64,000 bases of DNA from Bacteroidota bacterium (GCA_947496065.1 CANMBF010000006.1:37678-101677); one strand, 5' to 3'; positions 18,853 through 28,199 are shown, counted from the first letter of the stretch. Program-made: numbers and translations. The notes: a model not told the origin generated them from the letters alone.

Positions 18853-19213
18853 TTAGTTGGATAGTTGCGCTGCTGCGATGGTGTATTGAATGGCTGCTTC
18901 TAATACTTTCATATGAATGTCCTTTAAACTTTTGAACTTAATGCAATAATAATTAACTGTGGCTTTGCCAATAGCAGGACCATAGACGCTGGCCAAATAA
19001 TTTTTATCGGTTATTAACATACCGAATGGTATGTTTTCCATAGCCTATGTTAGGATTGGATACAACTTTGCCATCACTATTTTTACCATCTAAAAACCAT
19101 CATTGGGCATGTGGCCTAATTGCCAAAATGCGATCGTTGAGGGTTTGCAAGTCGCTGCGTTTGGGTTCCGTTTGACTGTCAATATAGGCCTTGATTTGTG
19201 CTTCGATGGGCAT
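18853..19213 (-). pseudogene. DUF1801-family pseudogene
   Basis: From the ATG at 19211-19213 the frame reads MPIEAQIKAYIDSQTEPK...RPHAQ, then TGA, then WFLDGKNSDGKVVSN and GYGKHTIRY. The middle of the domain is missing, and the C-terminus continues in another frame as KNYLASVYGPAIGKATVNYYCIKFKSLKDI. Both parts match what I know of the DUF1801 family (IGYG..TIKY and GYCIKFKALKDI motifs). So there is one nonsense codon (probably Leu to TGA) and one internal deletion with frameshift. The 62-residue open frame at 18853-19041 is only the surviving tail. Confidence 0.7.
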
Positions 19214-19238
19214 AGGATTGATGCCTGGCAATAACACC

Positions 19239-20144
19239 TTAACGATTGGTTATATTCGCTTCAAGTAAAAACGATTTAACAGATGCCCAATGAATGTTGG
19301 CATATCGATCGTTATCATACTTTTGAAAAATTATCCTACCTTCCATCATATCTCTCATGTATTGCATGCCTTGCCAAGCGGGATAAAGTTCTCCGTTTGA
19401 AGGTGAAATAAATTTAGTTACACGAATGAGAAAATTTAAAAGACCAATGCCACCGGGTTTCAATAGTTTAAATTTTGTTGTTGTTAGTTCAGTAAGCAGT
19501 TTTACAAATTGATGACAAGAAAGCCTATCGCCAGCAATTCTTAAATATCTTGGCGTGTTGTCATCCATTGCGGCTTCTGCAGTGAAATTTGCAACGTTAT
19601 AAGTGGTGGTCAATTCTATGATTTGATCGGCATTTCCCCAACATAAAATTCTTTTCTGTTTAAAAAGGATTAATGGCATATCGGTGGTTAATAAATCCAT
19701 AAAAGGCCCATTAAATATAGTTGTTGCCTTGATTGGTTGTTTGTCAAGATAGCTATGAAATGTTCTTCTTAAGTCTAAATTTCTATTTTTACCGGCTTTT
19801 AAGTTGGTGAAATCAATGGAATAATCGCTTGGTATAAATCTTTGGACGTTTGCATCAATGGCAGCGTCTAAAAATATTTTTTGAGCGTCCATTATCGATT
19901 CACTTAAGCCGGCCAAAGCTGATACAAGGCAATGAGCGCCTATACAATGCTTTGAAATTTCGGCTTTATTTTTTGTGTCAACTTGAAATACTTTAACACC
20001 TTTTTGTTCTAATTCTTTTATTTTTATTGGGTCTGTTTCTAAACGTACAATTGCTCTTATTTTGGCACCTTTAGCTAATAAGGCAGTTACAATTTTACTG
20101 CCTAAATTTCCTGTTGCGCCTGCAACTACTATTATTTTTTTCAT
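19239..20144 (-). CDS. NmrA/isoflavone-reductase-like NAD(P)-binding protein
   Basis: 301 residues. The N-terminal Rossmann motif VAGATGNLGSKIV is the GxxGxxG form of atypical SDRs. VQRFIPSDYSID is typical of the NmrA/isoflavone reductase group. No catalytic YxxxK is obvious, as in many NmrA proteins that act as redox sensors. It is 40 bp downstream of the cupin lipoprotein gene on the same strand and may share its transcript. Confidence 0.88.
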   Translation of the reverse strand: MKKIIVVAGATGNLGSKIVTALLAKGAKIRAIVRLETDPIKIKELEQKGVKVFQVDTKNKAEISKHCIGAHCLVSALAGLSESIMDAQKIFLDAAIDANVQRFIPSDYSIDFTNLKAGKNRNLDLRRTFHSYLDKQPIKATTIFNGPFMDLLTTDMPLILFKQKRILCWGNADQIIELTTTYNVANFTAEAAMDDNTPRYLRIAGDRLSCHQFVKLLTELTTTKFKLLKPGGIGLLNFLIRVTKFISPSNGELYPAWQGMQYMRDMMEGRIIFQKYDNDRYANIHWASVKSFLLEANITNR

Positions 20145-20184
20145 TTAAGCTTTCAATAAAAAGGATAGGACTTATTTTACTAAA

Positions 20185-20877
20185 TTAATGTTTGTGTTTG
20201 TGGTCATGGGAATGGTTGTGATCATGGGAATGATTGTTTTCTTTTTTATCAAAAGGGAAATAATCAATCACATCATATTTCCATACATTGGTTGGAAATA
20301 TCACGACAAGGTTTGCTGTTTTTCTGCCAATATTTTTAAAGGCATGCGGCACCATAGAAGGAATATTAATGATGTATGGGGCTTTAACGGTAAACATGGT
20401 ATCACCCAGCGCATAGAGTATTTCTCCTTCTAGAAGCACATGGGATTCTTCTCCTTCGTGTGTATGCATTGGTGGCGCTCCGCCAGGAAATGTTTCAGTA
20501 ATGCCAATGACCAAGTTTTGATATCCGTTCTTATGGCCTTCCATCACATGCACATATTCGCCGGCTCCCGGATTAATAACAGGTAGATCCTCAACTTTTT
20601 TGACATAATCTTTCCAATATTTCATGTTAGAGGTTTCGTAACCCGATGGAATCGTCCTTCTTTCAAGGACCTTAAAAGAATGGTGTTGTGCATGAAGGTA
20701 TTCGATGATAGAGTCAGGAACGGTTTTGACTTCTTGTACCAGATTTGATATTGAAAATGTTTCTTTAATAGAGTCTTTAAGATTAGCGTCTGTATTGATT
20801 TTATTCGCCTTATTTAAACAAGAATTGAAGAATAATGTAGTGACAATTCCTGCAATTAATACGGTCGTTTTTTTCAT
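20185..20877 (-). CDS. Cupin-domain lipoprotein with His-rich tail
   Basis: 230 residues. Lipoprotein signal ends FFNSC. A single cupin_2 barrel spans about residues 115-205 with the metal-binding motif PPMHTHEGEESHVLLEGE (H-x-H-x4-E-x-H-like) and the second His in PSMVPHAFKN. The C-terminus is a run of His, Asp, Asn and Ser (NHSHDHNHSH...), probably a metal-binding tail. Predicted periplasmic or outer-membrane metal-binding enzyme or sensor; substrate unknown. Upstream of the NmrA-like gene. Confidence 0.85.
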   Translation of the reverse strand: MKKTTVLIAGIVTTLFFNSCLNKANKINTDANLKDSIKETFSISNLVQEVKTVPDSIIEYLHAQHHSFKVLERRTIPSGYETSNMKYWKDYVKKVEDLPVINPGAGEYVHVMEGHKNGYQNLVIGITETFPGGAPPMHTHEGEESHVLLEGEILYALGDTMFTVKAPYIINIPSMVPHAFKNIGRKTANLVVIFPTNVWKYDVIDYFPFDKKENNHSHDHNHSHDHKHKH

Positions 20878-21083
20878 TTTATTTTGATTGATTAAAGCGA
20901 AATTAAAACTTAAAATTGAGAAAAACTAAAACAGTGGAATAGAATCAGAATCTGACTGTTTTTGAACTTGCCTGAAAAGAAAACCATTGTAAAAAATACT
21001 TGCCATGGCTTACTTCCATCGCCCAATTTCCAACTATTTTGTGCGTTTGTTTTCTTATGGCAGTATCACATAAGGTGGTTAAG

Positions 21084-21122
21084 TTATAAAAAAAACAGCT
21101 AAAGTAACTTACTTTAGCTGTT
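21084..21122 (-). terminator. Rho-independent terminator of the two-repeat lipoprotein gene
   Basis: Twelve-pair perfect stem AACAGCTAAAGT / ACTTTAGCTGTT with a five-base loop. Read on the minus strand it is followed by a long T-run. It lies 22 bp past the stop codon at 21145. Confidence 0.9.
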
Positions 21123-21144
21123 CCTATCAATAGGCTGTTAATGC

Positions 21145-21879
21145 TTATTTTGAAGCGTCATTATAAATTGTAATGGCTGGGGTACCCAATACGCCGGCAT
21201 CTACCATTATTTTTTTAAGTGCTGGATTAGCTAATCTTGCTTTTGCTTTGGTTATATCAGATACCTCAAAAACAACATAGACTAAATTGGGGTCATCCAC
21301 ACCCTGTCCAAGAAATAAATCGTTCATACCATTTTCGGCTCTTGTGGCGGTTCCTTCGGCATCATATCCTTTAAGCCAAACATCAAAATCCTTTACTTTA
21401 TGGACGATTTCCACACGGATGCCGTCTGTTTTTTGATTTTCTGCATTGTATCTTATTATGCTATAGAAATTTGCTATAGGTTTAGAAATTACACCTAGTT
21501 TTCCCATAACCTCCTTTAATCTCGGATCAATAATAAATAATTTTGCTTTTTCCATATCTGGCGTTGCAAAAGACATTTTAATGTCATTGGGTTTATCTGA
21601 AGATTTTTCAAGCGATATAAAAGATAAGCCACTTGCCTGTCTTGCGGCTGAATCATTATTAAAACCTGGACGCCATAAACTGTAATCTTTTATGCCATGA
21701 TAAATAACTAACATATTCATTGGTAGCGAGGGACCAGTTTTAATAGGCTCTGCAACGGTTGTTGTTGCACTGTCTGCGTTTTCTGCTGTCGTAGTTGTTG
21801 TTTTGTTGCCATTGTTGCAAGACATTATAACTAACGTTATACTCAATGCAATTAATAAATTGATTTTTTTCATTTTCAT
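21145..21879 (-). CDS. Lipoprotein with two antibiotic-biosynthesis-monooxygenase-like repeats
   Basis: 244 residues. Lipoprotein signal ends VIMSC, then a Thr-rich linker. Two homologous halves follow (about 55-145 and 150-240): MLVIYHGIKDYSLWRPGF...LKEVMGKLGV and RVEIVHKVKDFDVWLKGY...LKKIMVDAGV. Each resembles a dimeric alpha/beta-barrel (ABM/DUF3764-like) unit; the exact family is uncertain. A leader element shared with other exported proteins lies upstream (21893-21928). Confidence 0.75.
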   Translation of the reverse strand: MKMKKINLLIALSITLVIMSCNNGNKTTTTTAENADSATTTVAEPIKTGPSLPMNMLVIYHGIKDYSLWRPGFNNDSAARQASGLSFISLEKSSDKPNDIKMSFATPDMEKAKLFIIDPRLKEVMGKLGVISKPIANFYSIIRYNAENQKTDGIRVEIVHKVKDFDVWLKGYDAEGTATRAENGMNDLFLGQGVDDPNLVYVVFEVSDITKAKARLANPALKKIMVDAGVLGTPAITIYNDASK

Positions 21880-21892
21880 TTTTTTTATATTG

Positions 21893-21928
21893 CCTACTCT
21901 TAACGGTTTTCGGCTTCTCCGTTTTTTT
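21893..21928 (-). promoter_or_regulatory. Conserved leader element, copy A
   Basis: Minus-strand RNA reads poly-A, ACGG, a short loop, CCGAAAACC, then GAGTAGG, ending 14 nt before the ATG of the 21145-21879 gene. It matches copies B (30485-30545) and C (62778-62840) in order and spacing but is shorter. A CGG/CCG stem with a downstream A-rich linker is possible. Confidence 0.45.
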
Positions 21929-22443
21929 AATTAATAATACATGTTACAGTATTTATGCAGTAATGCCAAACACACAGCATATATTGGTTTAATTTGCACG
22001 GAAATTATGCTAAAAAATTTGAACATAAAAATATATTTAACAAATTCAAACCTTGTATTATAATAGTACCAAACACCAATAGCAAAAAAACATTGTTATG
22101 AGTAGCTTTAAAGAGGATAATAGAATTTAATTTCTCAAAAGAATGGGATGAAGAAAAATAAAATTGGACAATATTTTGCGTTTAAAATATTGATTCCACT
22201 TGCAATCTAGCAGTCTATTAAGTTTCATGATTGTGCTAGCTGACTATAGATAAGACTGTAAAAAAATGCTTGTGTCAAACGAACCGATTAAAAACAGATG
22301 CAATTAAAAACTTAATATTGCTATTCACAGGAGGGCATGTTCGTGCTTTTTGAAAGCAGAATTTGATATCGTTTTTCTGATGGCTTCGTTCCATGCATGT
22401 TTTATTTTGCATTTTTGAATAACACAAAAAACGGCAATGTCGA
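21929..22443. other. Non-coding region with a 24-bp HPP-gene fragment
   Basis: No credible gene. A 62-residue open frame at 22275-22463 has no recognisable features. Positions 22276-22299 are identical to 31185-31208 inside the HPP-family gene. The rest is AT-rich and unremarkable. Confidence 0.4.
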
Positions 22444-22545
22444 TTAGTTGCGTGTATTGTCATTGCCCTTTTTTACCGCAATGGCAAAAGCAACACCAAA
22501 TAACAGTGTAATAAGTGATGCGAAGTAGGGGATTAAATCAGTCAT
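22444..22545 (-). CDS. 33-residue single-span membrane protein
   Basis: MTDLIPYFASLITLLFGVAF... then AIAVKKGNDNTRN: one transmembrane helix with a basic cytoplasmic tail. Its ATG overlaps the stop of the upstream gene by 8 bp, which argues for translational coupling and for the frame being real. It has the size of accessory subunits of membrane complexes; no family is recognised. Confidence 0.5.
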   Translation of the reverse strand: MTDLIPYFASLITLLFGVAFAIAVKKGNDNTRN

Positions 22546-22723
22546 TCTTGGAATTGTTAATTAATTTTAGATAAATACCAAAAGCCAAAATGGAAGGAAC
22601 CCAAATACCAATAAAGCTCCCATCTGCTTTTTGACCTTGAAAATAGAGAATTTCTGAGAATATTAAGGATAAGAATGCAGCTACAAAAAGTAATTTGTCT
22701 GCCATTGTAAATTTTTTAAACAT
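22538..22723 (-). CDS. Small two-span membrane protein
   Basis: 61 residues: MFKKFTMADKLLFVAAFLSL... with helices at about 10-29 and 36-55 separated by the loop FQGQKADGSFIG. Small proteins of this pattern are common hypotheticals in Bacteroidota. The start could also be the Met at residue 7. Overlaps the 33-residue membrane gene downstream. Confidence 0.6.
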   Translation of the reverse strand: MFKKFTMADKLLFVAAFLSLIFSEILYFQGQKADGSFIGIWVPSILAFGIYLKLINNSKND

Positions 22724-23200
22724 TTTTTGAATCTAATTTTCTGTAAAATTACAAAAATATATTTTAAAAAATATATTTTAATTTTTTTTATTTTAAAAAA
22801 TAAAGTAAATGTTGGATTTAATATGCGGGCACCTCAAAAACATTGCAATAAACGATATATTTAACTAATTTCAGATTAAATTATAAACTGCATGTCGTCA
22901 AATAATTAACAACTTTGTGTTTGCTTTCACCGGCAATTAAATGCCGTTTCAGTAAGAAACAAAGTAGCGATTGATTTAGTTCTTATAGGATCTCATTGAA
23001 CAAAATAAAGCCAATCATTTTTTCATTTTTAAAAAATATCGCGGCGTGGTGGCCAAAATTATTGAGGGCCATAGGTTGTCCTTTGCGTAAAATTGAACCA
23101 TACACCTTATTTGCCGGTGCATTGATGCTAACATTTTACTGTAATTTATTCATATATGTAAAATAATGAAGGAAGGTATTTGTATTTAGGACAGTAATTG
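22724..23200. other. 477-bp AT-rich intergenic region
   Basis: Runs of A and T dominate 22740-22810. A 50-codon open stretch on the minus strand (22984-23134, including KVYGSILRKGQPMALNN) looks protein-like but has no start codon and a stop just upstream, so it may be a gene remnant. Nothing else was seen. Confidence 0.35.
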
Positions 23201-24037
23201 TTAATTACTATTGCTGACTTGTAATTGAAAGATGCGAGGGAGACTAATGATGGAATTTCTGTCGTTTGTAAATTGCGAAAGGTCTTTTGATATGGCTTCA
23301 CATTCTTCTTCATTGGCAGTTTTTGACTCAAGTATTGAACTTCTAATTGCCTCAAAGGTAAGTGACGCTATTTGCTTACCTGGGCCTTTCATAAATACAG
23401 GTAGTTGCACGGATAATTCTGTAACTTTGAAACCAGCTTCCCTGCAAAGTTGAGGAAGTTTTGGGCCGATGCAGGAATCGCACCCTCTGGCAATAGCTGA
23501 AGCTGAATATAATTGCGTGTAGCGGTCGAAGCCGTCATTTTGGGGATAACTGAAGCTTCCCATAAAGTCAACATCTTCAATTAATAGCGATCCACCTTCT
23601 TTCAGCATAGATTTTATTCTTGAAAGCGCTTTTAAAGGATCTTTCAAATGAGAAAGTAAAAATCTTGCGAGTATCCAGTCAAAGGAACCTGCAGCAGGCA
23701 TGTTTGCGCTTTGCTCTATGTCCCATAATTCAAATAAGTGACTTTCCTTTAAATAGCCGGCCATTTTCAATTCTTCTGCGGCCATACTCAACATTTCAGG
23801 GTCACTGTCCATTCCCCACAATTCACTTTCTGGGTGAAGATGAGGAAGTATTCTTTTAAGCAGGGCTCCGCTGCCACATCCAAGGTCCAAACCACGTGAT
23901 TTTGTTTTGAATAGGCCTACCTGTGTTAGAAATGAGAAGGAGCCTTGCCAGGTGGATTCCGCCAGCACTTCTAGCCTTGCGGCTCCTGCTATACTTCCAT
24001 TAATAATGTAGGTCTTTGGTGTTGTTTGTTTGTTCAT
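23201..24037 (-). CDS. Class I SAM-dependent methyltransferase
   Basis: 278 residues. Motif I GLDLGCGSGALLKRILP, acidic residue after strand 2 in LWGMDSDPEML, motif post-II FDWILARFLLSHLKDPLKALS and motif III LKEGGSLLIEDVD define a Rossmann-like methyltransferase (Methyltransf_11/25 type). Substrate unknown. It is 61 bp downstream of the O-methyltransferase gene on the same strand, so the two probably form one transcript. Confidence 0.9.
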   Translation of the reverse strand: MNKQTTPKTYIINGSIAGAARLEVLAESTWQGSFSFLTQVGLFKTKSRGLDLGCGSGALLKRILPHLHPESELWGMDSDPEMLSMAAEELKMAGYLKESHLFELWDIEQSANMPAAGSFDWILARFLLSHLKDPLKALSRIKSMLKEGGSLLIEDVDFMGSFSYPQNDGFDRYTQLYSASAIARGCDSCIGPKLPQLCREAGFKVTELSVQLPVFMKGPGKQIASLTFEAIRSSILESKTANEEECEAISKDLSQFTNDRNSIISLPRIFQLQVSNSN

Positions 24038-24098
24038 ACAGATAAATTATATAAGAAATGGGGTAATTATTAATTTTATAGCTAAGTCCGATACCATG

Positions 24099-25178
24099 TT
24101 ATTTGTCAGATTGTTTTCCAACCTCCAGGATACTAAACATAGGGGAGCTCGTTTTTAATACATTCATGACTTTTAAATCTGCTTTTATCAGCAGTTGTTT
24201 CCATTCTTTTTCTGTGCGCTCGCGGCCTCCTGTAATAGCAAGCATATTGATATCAAAAAATTTGCCCATATCATATCCATTGCCTTCTAAAATTATTGCT
24301 TCAATAATTAGTAATTTACTTTCAGGTTTCATGGCACTATGAACATTCTTTAAAATGGCCACACATTGCTCGTCATTCCAGTCGTGCAGAATTTTTTTCA
24401 TAATATAGCAATCGGCATCTGCCGGCACACTTTCAAAAAAGCTGCCTTTTTCAAATATGCATCTCTCGGCTAATTGCATATTTTTTATGCGCTCATTGGC
24501 CTCCAATTCCATATAAACTTCATCGTAAATGATTCCCTTTACAGAGGTTGAATGGGTCAATATGGTTGTTAATAAGCCGCCATTACCGCCTCCAATGTCA
24601 ACGATGGTGTTATGAGTTGAAAAACGATATTCCTGTAGGATACTTTGAACAGATGATTCGGTAAGGCCACTCATGGCTTTGCCAAAGTTTTTTCCTTGCT
24701 CAGGGTTTGCATCAAAATATTTCCATACATCCATGCCGTACAAATTGTCAAAGGCAATGCCTCCTGTCTTGACGCTGTAAATTAAATTGCCCCAAGCTGC
24801 ATAATGCTCACTGAGCTGAGCTATTGCGTATGCTTTTAAAGACCCCTGCACATCACTTCTCAATGTATTACCAATAGAAGTGAGTTCAAATTCATGTTTG
24901 TTGTTTTCTGTAAAAACACCAATGCTGCACAAGGCACGCATTAAACGATACAATGCGCCGGCATTGCAATGCGCTTCAATACTGAGTTCTTCTATGGTTT
25001 TAGGTTTTGCCGCTAGCAGGTCTGCAATATTAAGATTGGCAGCCACCGCTATGCAGCAGGGAGTCCAAAAGCCGGTGATCATATTCAGCATTTGCAGCGA
25101 TGCCTTTTGATTGTTATTAACGCCATCGGAGGTCCATCCTAAAGAGGGAACGCTATCCTTACTATTTTCAATTGTCAT
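24099..25178 (-). CDS. O-methyltransferase, acetylserotonin/plant-type family
   Basis: 359 residues. An N-terminal winged-helix dimerisation domain (GFWTPCCIAVAANLNIADLL, ALYRLMRALCSIGVF) is followed by the Methyltransf_2 catalytic domain with VDIGGGNGGLLTTIL, the catalytic His in KKILHDWNDEQC and FDINMLAITGGRERTEKEW. Such enzymes methylate phenolic or other hydroxyls in secondary metabolites, quinones or polyketides. Context (second methyltransferase, SDR, acetyltransferase) fits a tailoring role. Confidence 0.92.
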   Translation of the reverse strand: MTIENSKDSVPSLGWTSDGVNNNQKASLQMLNMITGFWTPCCIAVAANLNIADLLAAKPKTIEELSIEAHCNAGALYRLMRALCSIGVFTENNKHEFELTSIGNTLRSDVQGSLKAYAIAQLSEHYAAWGNLIYSVKTGGIAFDNLYGMDVWKYFDANPEQGKNFGKAMSGLTESSVQSILQEYRFSTHNTIVDIGGGNGGLLTTILTHSTSVKGIIYDEVYMELEANERIKNMQLAERCIFEKGSFFESVPADADCYIMKKILHDWNDEQCVAILKNVHSAMKPESKLLIIEAIILEGNGYDMGKFFDINMLAITGGRERTEKEWKQLLIKADLKVMNVLKTSSPMFSILEVGKQSDK

Positions 25179-25395
25179 TACCTTCTTTGTTTTTTATTGT
25201 TTTTTGTGGCATTAAGCAGACTAGTTATGGTATGGCTGATTCTTATGCAATACAAAAGCATTCTGCCGGTAATACTTTTTATAAGAATTTATATGAATTT
25301 TATATGACCTAATTGCTGTATTATTTAATACTGCATTGAAAAAACCATTCAGGCAGAAATAATCTATAGTTTATTTTTAGAATTAGTTAAATTGA

Positions 25396-26142
25396 TTACT
25401 GAGCAACATATCCTCCATCTACACTTAAAAGACTACCTGTCGTAAAAGCGCTTTCATCAGAAAGCAGAAATGCAACTGCAGCGGCAATTTCTGCAGGCTG
25501 TCCTATGCGACCTAGTGGCTGATCTTTTTCAAAAATAGATTGAACTTCTTGGACATTCATCTGATTGGCTGCAGCAAACTGATCAATCACCCTATCGAGA
25601 AAGGGTGTATTAATAGAGCCAGGGCAGATGCAATTTACGCGTATGTTATAAGCAGCATACTCAACAGCCGTGCTCTTAGTCAATTGGCCGATCGCTCCTT
25701 TTGTAAGCCCATAAGCAGCACTCGAAGCTTTGCCTATAAAACATTGATCAGAGCCAGTCAAAACAATACTTCCGCGTTGCTGTTTTTTCATGATAGGCAG
25801 TACGCTTTTTAAGGAATGGAAAACACCAAGCACATTAACACCAATGACATTGTGCAGACTTTCTTCATCTGTATCTTCAATGCTGCCCAAAAAATGTATG
25901 CCAGCATTGGCAAAAAGCATGTCTATTTTTTTTTCTTTTTCATAGACCCTATGAATGGCATCAGCAACGGACTGCATTATTCTTACATCACAATAAATAA
26001 AATACGCTGCATCATCGTCAGATGCTTCTACAATATCCAGACAATATACCTTTGCTCCTCCTGCTCTCAGTAAATCCTTTGTTGCTTTTCCAATGCCTGT
26101 CGTGGCACCGGTTATAACTACCGTTCTATTGTTCCAATCCAT
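25396..26142 (-). CDS. Short-chain dehydrogenase/reductase
   Basis: 248 residues, classical SDR. Cofactor motif TGATTGIGKA (TGxxxGIG), Asp in CLDIVEASDDD favouring NAD(H), NAG motif LFANAGIHF, catalytic Ser in VLTGSDQ, YGLTKGA (YxxxK) and the PGSINTPF segment. C-terminal VDGGYVAQ is typical. Substrate unknown. It lies 217 bp upstream of the O-methyltransferase on the same strand. Confidence 0.93.
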   Translation of the reverse strand: MDWNNRTVVITGATTGIGKATKDLLRAGGAKVYCLDIVEASDDDAAYFIYCDVRIMQSVADAIHRVYEKEKKIDMLFANAGIHFLGSIEDTDEESLHNVIGVNVLGVFHSLKSVLPIMKKQQRGSIVLTGSDQCFIGKASSAAYGLTKGAIGQLTKSTAVEYAAYNIRVNCICPGSINTPFLDRVIDQFAAANQMNVQEVQSIFEKDQPLGRIGQPAEIAAAVAFLLSDESAFTTGSLLSVDGGYVAQ

Positions 26143-26348
26143 TTTATTAATTTATATTTTCCTTTAATTATTTTAATTATAACGTAATTGTTATGTGGTC
26201 AAATTTATTGTTTTTTTGTTATTACGCAATTCTTTTTTGAACATTGTTTTTGTCAAGCTCAAATATTCTGCAATTGTCTTTAGATTGCTATAGTTTTTAA
26301 AATTACATCAACTTCAAAGCATTGAATTTTATGCGAAGGACACATTGT

Positions 26349-26975
26349 TTAAAAAGACAAAACACTTTCTTGGAACTTAATGATAAATTGGTTGACGTGC
26401 CAAGCATCCATTAACGCATGATTCGCATCTATTGAAAGTGGAATTAGCCATTGGTCAGATAATTTAGAAAACTGACCAAAAACTATCTTTGGTATACTAT
26501 TGTTTTCCTTGCCCTTTTGTGCGTGTGAAACAGAGGTAAATGCAAACCAGGGAATAACCGAAAAATGAATGATATTAAGATTATCTGATCGGGGATCCGT
26601 ATCAAGCGATTCTTTTACAGATGCTTCGCTCAGTAATGCATTTTCCTGAAATAGGCTGAAAGAGTCGGAAAATTCGTAAAAGCAAAAACGGATAGAATGA
26701 TCATCAAGCATTAAAACGGTGCCTCCATCTATTTTATCAAAAAGCACGACGTTGTCGTCTGAAATTCTTAACCTGAATTCCTGAATTTCATTTAGGGCCT
26801 TCAGTGCACAATATTGAAGAATATGGTTAAACTTATATTTCCCGGTAATACATTTGTTGTAAAGTTCGGTAATATCCAAATTTAAACATATGTTGAATGT
26901 GGGCGAATCAAAGGTCTTGAAATACTCATAGGTTTTTCTTCTGTTCCAATTTTTTATGTCAAATAATACTTGCAT
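26349..26975 (-). CDS. Chloramphenicol acetyltransferase-like O-acetyltransferase
   Basis: 208 residues. It follows the CAT fold: KNWNRRKTYEYF near the N-terminus, FRLRISDDNVVLFDKID, and PLSIDANHALMDAWHVNQFI, corresponding to the HHxxxDG catalytic motif. The catalytic His and the Asp four residues later are kept; the first His is Asn and the Gly is Ala. It may therefore acetylate a substrate other than chloramphenicol. Head gene of the 23-27 kb minus-strand cluster. Confidence 0.85.
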   Translation of the reverse strand: MQVLFDIKNWNRRKTYEYFKTFDSPTFNICLNLDITELYNKCITGKYKFNHILQYCALKALNEIQEFRLRISDDNVVLFDKIDGGTVLMLDDHSIRFCFYEFSDSFSLFQENALLSEASVKESLDTDPRSDNLNIIHFSVIPWFAFTSVSHAQKGKENNSIPKIVFGQFSKLSDQWLIPLSIDANHALMDAWHVNQFIIKFQESVLSF

Positions 26976-27269
26976 GTGGTTGTTGTTTTTATTGCTAATG
27001 AATCATCCGAAACAGTAAATTATTGAATCACTGCCATCATAAGGTTCAATAGCTTTTTGGGGCTCATTTAAGGCAGGTACTTTTGTCAGTCCCTGATAGA
27101 AATCCGTATGTTTTTTGAACATGAATGGAAAATTTGCAAAGCTAAACCCTATTATTGGGGTAGGGGCTGTTAGCGGTGCGTTCTTGCCTATTAATGTTAA
27201 AAATGATTCCTATTTCTGATTTTTAGTTGACGCGTAATTTTCGGCAAATATAAGGTCATTATTAACATT
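26976..27269. other. Intergenic region with a solitary repeat end
   Basis: It contains GGGCTGTTAGCGG at about 27166-27178, identical to the right end of the inverted repeats of the 50-64 kb region, but no matching left end nearby. A 39-codon frame at 27003-27122 (minus) starts MFKKHTDFYQGLTKVPAL and may be a remnant; not called as a gene. Confidence 0.35.
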
Positions 27270-28199
27270 TCAGTCTGCTATATCACTGACTCTTTTCGTT
27301 TCTTCTGCTAGCTGCTTTTCAAATTTATTGTGGATGAAAAGTATTAAAAGACCAAACAGAACAGCTGAAATAATCAAAACATTATTAATGATTCCAGTTA
27401 CAGAAAAGGAAATTCTAATTAATATAGTTGAAATAATAAACCCTGAGTTTCGAATAACTTTATGGAACTCGTCCGTATGAAAAAATGAGAATAACAATAA
27501 GATGACATCAGCAATAATCAAGATATTGAAAAACTGTTCGAAGAAAATATTATTGATATTCTTGAAAGAAATAGCGTCGGTTTCTAGTGGTTGAAACAGG
27601 CCAATACTCCAGTTTAAGAATGAGTAAATGGCTATGATTAATAGTGCAGGAACTAAACCAGTAGCGATCCATTTTTTTGCATTTATGAATTTTGAAATAC
27701 TTGAGGAATATGTTTTCGTATTTTTAATAATTCTAAAGACTTTGGTTCGTTGAATATGGAATAGATAAATTAAATAGAATAATAACACCGATGCTATTAA
27801 ATCATAGGTAAACTGTAAATCATTTTTACTGTTAAACCAATTAGATGAAAGTGATAAATCTGAAAGGTCTTTGAACAATCGTCTAATAATAATGAGCGCA
27901 ATAATTTCATACTGCTTTGAAATATAAGTAGACGTTGATTTTGGGAGGTAATAAATTAAAAGATACACTTCATACACCAATATGAAAGAAAATGGGGTGT
28001 AAATAGCAGCAATAGGATTTTTTAATAAGTTCGAAGGTTCGTTAATGAAAATAATATTAAAATGTATTAACACAATAATTAATAAATGAACGATAAAACT
28101 CGCTAAAGCAATCCATAAGATAACCCGTTCGCTCTTTTCTTTCGTTTTTTGTGAGAGCAGTTTTTGATAAAGTTTTTCCATAAGGTTTGATATTGCCAT
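27270..28199 (-). CDS. Multi-pass membrane protein of unknown function
   Basis: 309 residues with about seven or eight hydrophobic helices (28-50, 66-84, 135-150, 175-195, 225-242, 250-270, 272-290) and charged termini. No motif for a transporter or enzyme was recognised. The start could also be the Met at residue 7. It stands alone on the minus strand between the acetyltransferase and the dipeptide epimerase. Confidence 0.7.
   Translation of the reverse strand: MAISNLMEKLYQKLLSQKTKEKSERVILWIALASFIVHLLIIVLIHFNIIFINEPSNLLKNPIAAIYTPFSFILVYEVYLLIYYLPKSTSTYISKQYEIIALIIIRRLFKDLSDLSLSSNWFNSKNDLQFTYDLIASVLLFYLIYLFHIQRTKVFRIIKNTKTYSSSISKFINAKKWIATGLVPALLIIAIYSFLNWSIGLFQPLETDAISFKNINNIFFEQFFNILIIADVILLLFSFFHTDEFHKVIRNSGFIISTILIRISFSVTGIINNVLIISAVLFGLLILFIHNKFEKQLAEETKRVSDIAD

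Noticed and set aside
19016..19035. Perfect palindrome AACATACC-GAAT-GGTATGTT as a TetR operator
   Set aside because: The bases encode the conserved KHTIRY of the decayed DUF1801 gene, so the symmetry is probably accidental coding sequence.
22984..23134. 50-codon minus-strand stretch with KVYGSILRKGQPMALNN
   Set aside because: No start codon, a stop directly upstream and no recognised family. Possible remnant only.
27003..27122. 39-codon frame starting MFKKHTDFYQGLTKV
   Set aside because: Protein-like wording but very short, with no partner frame or known family; it may be a remnant.
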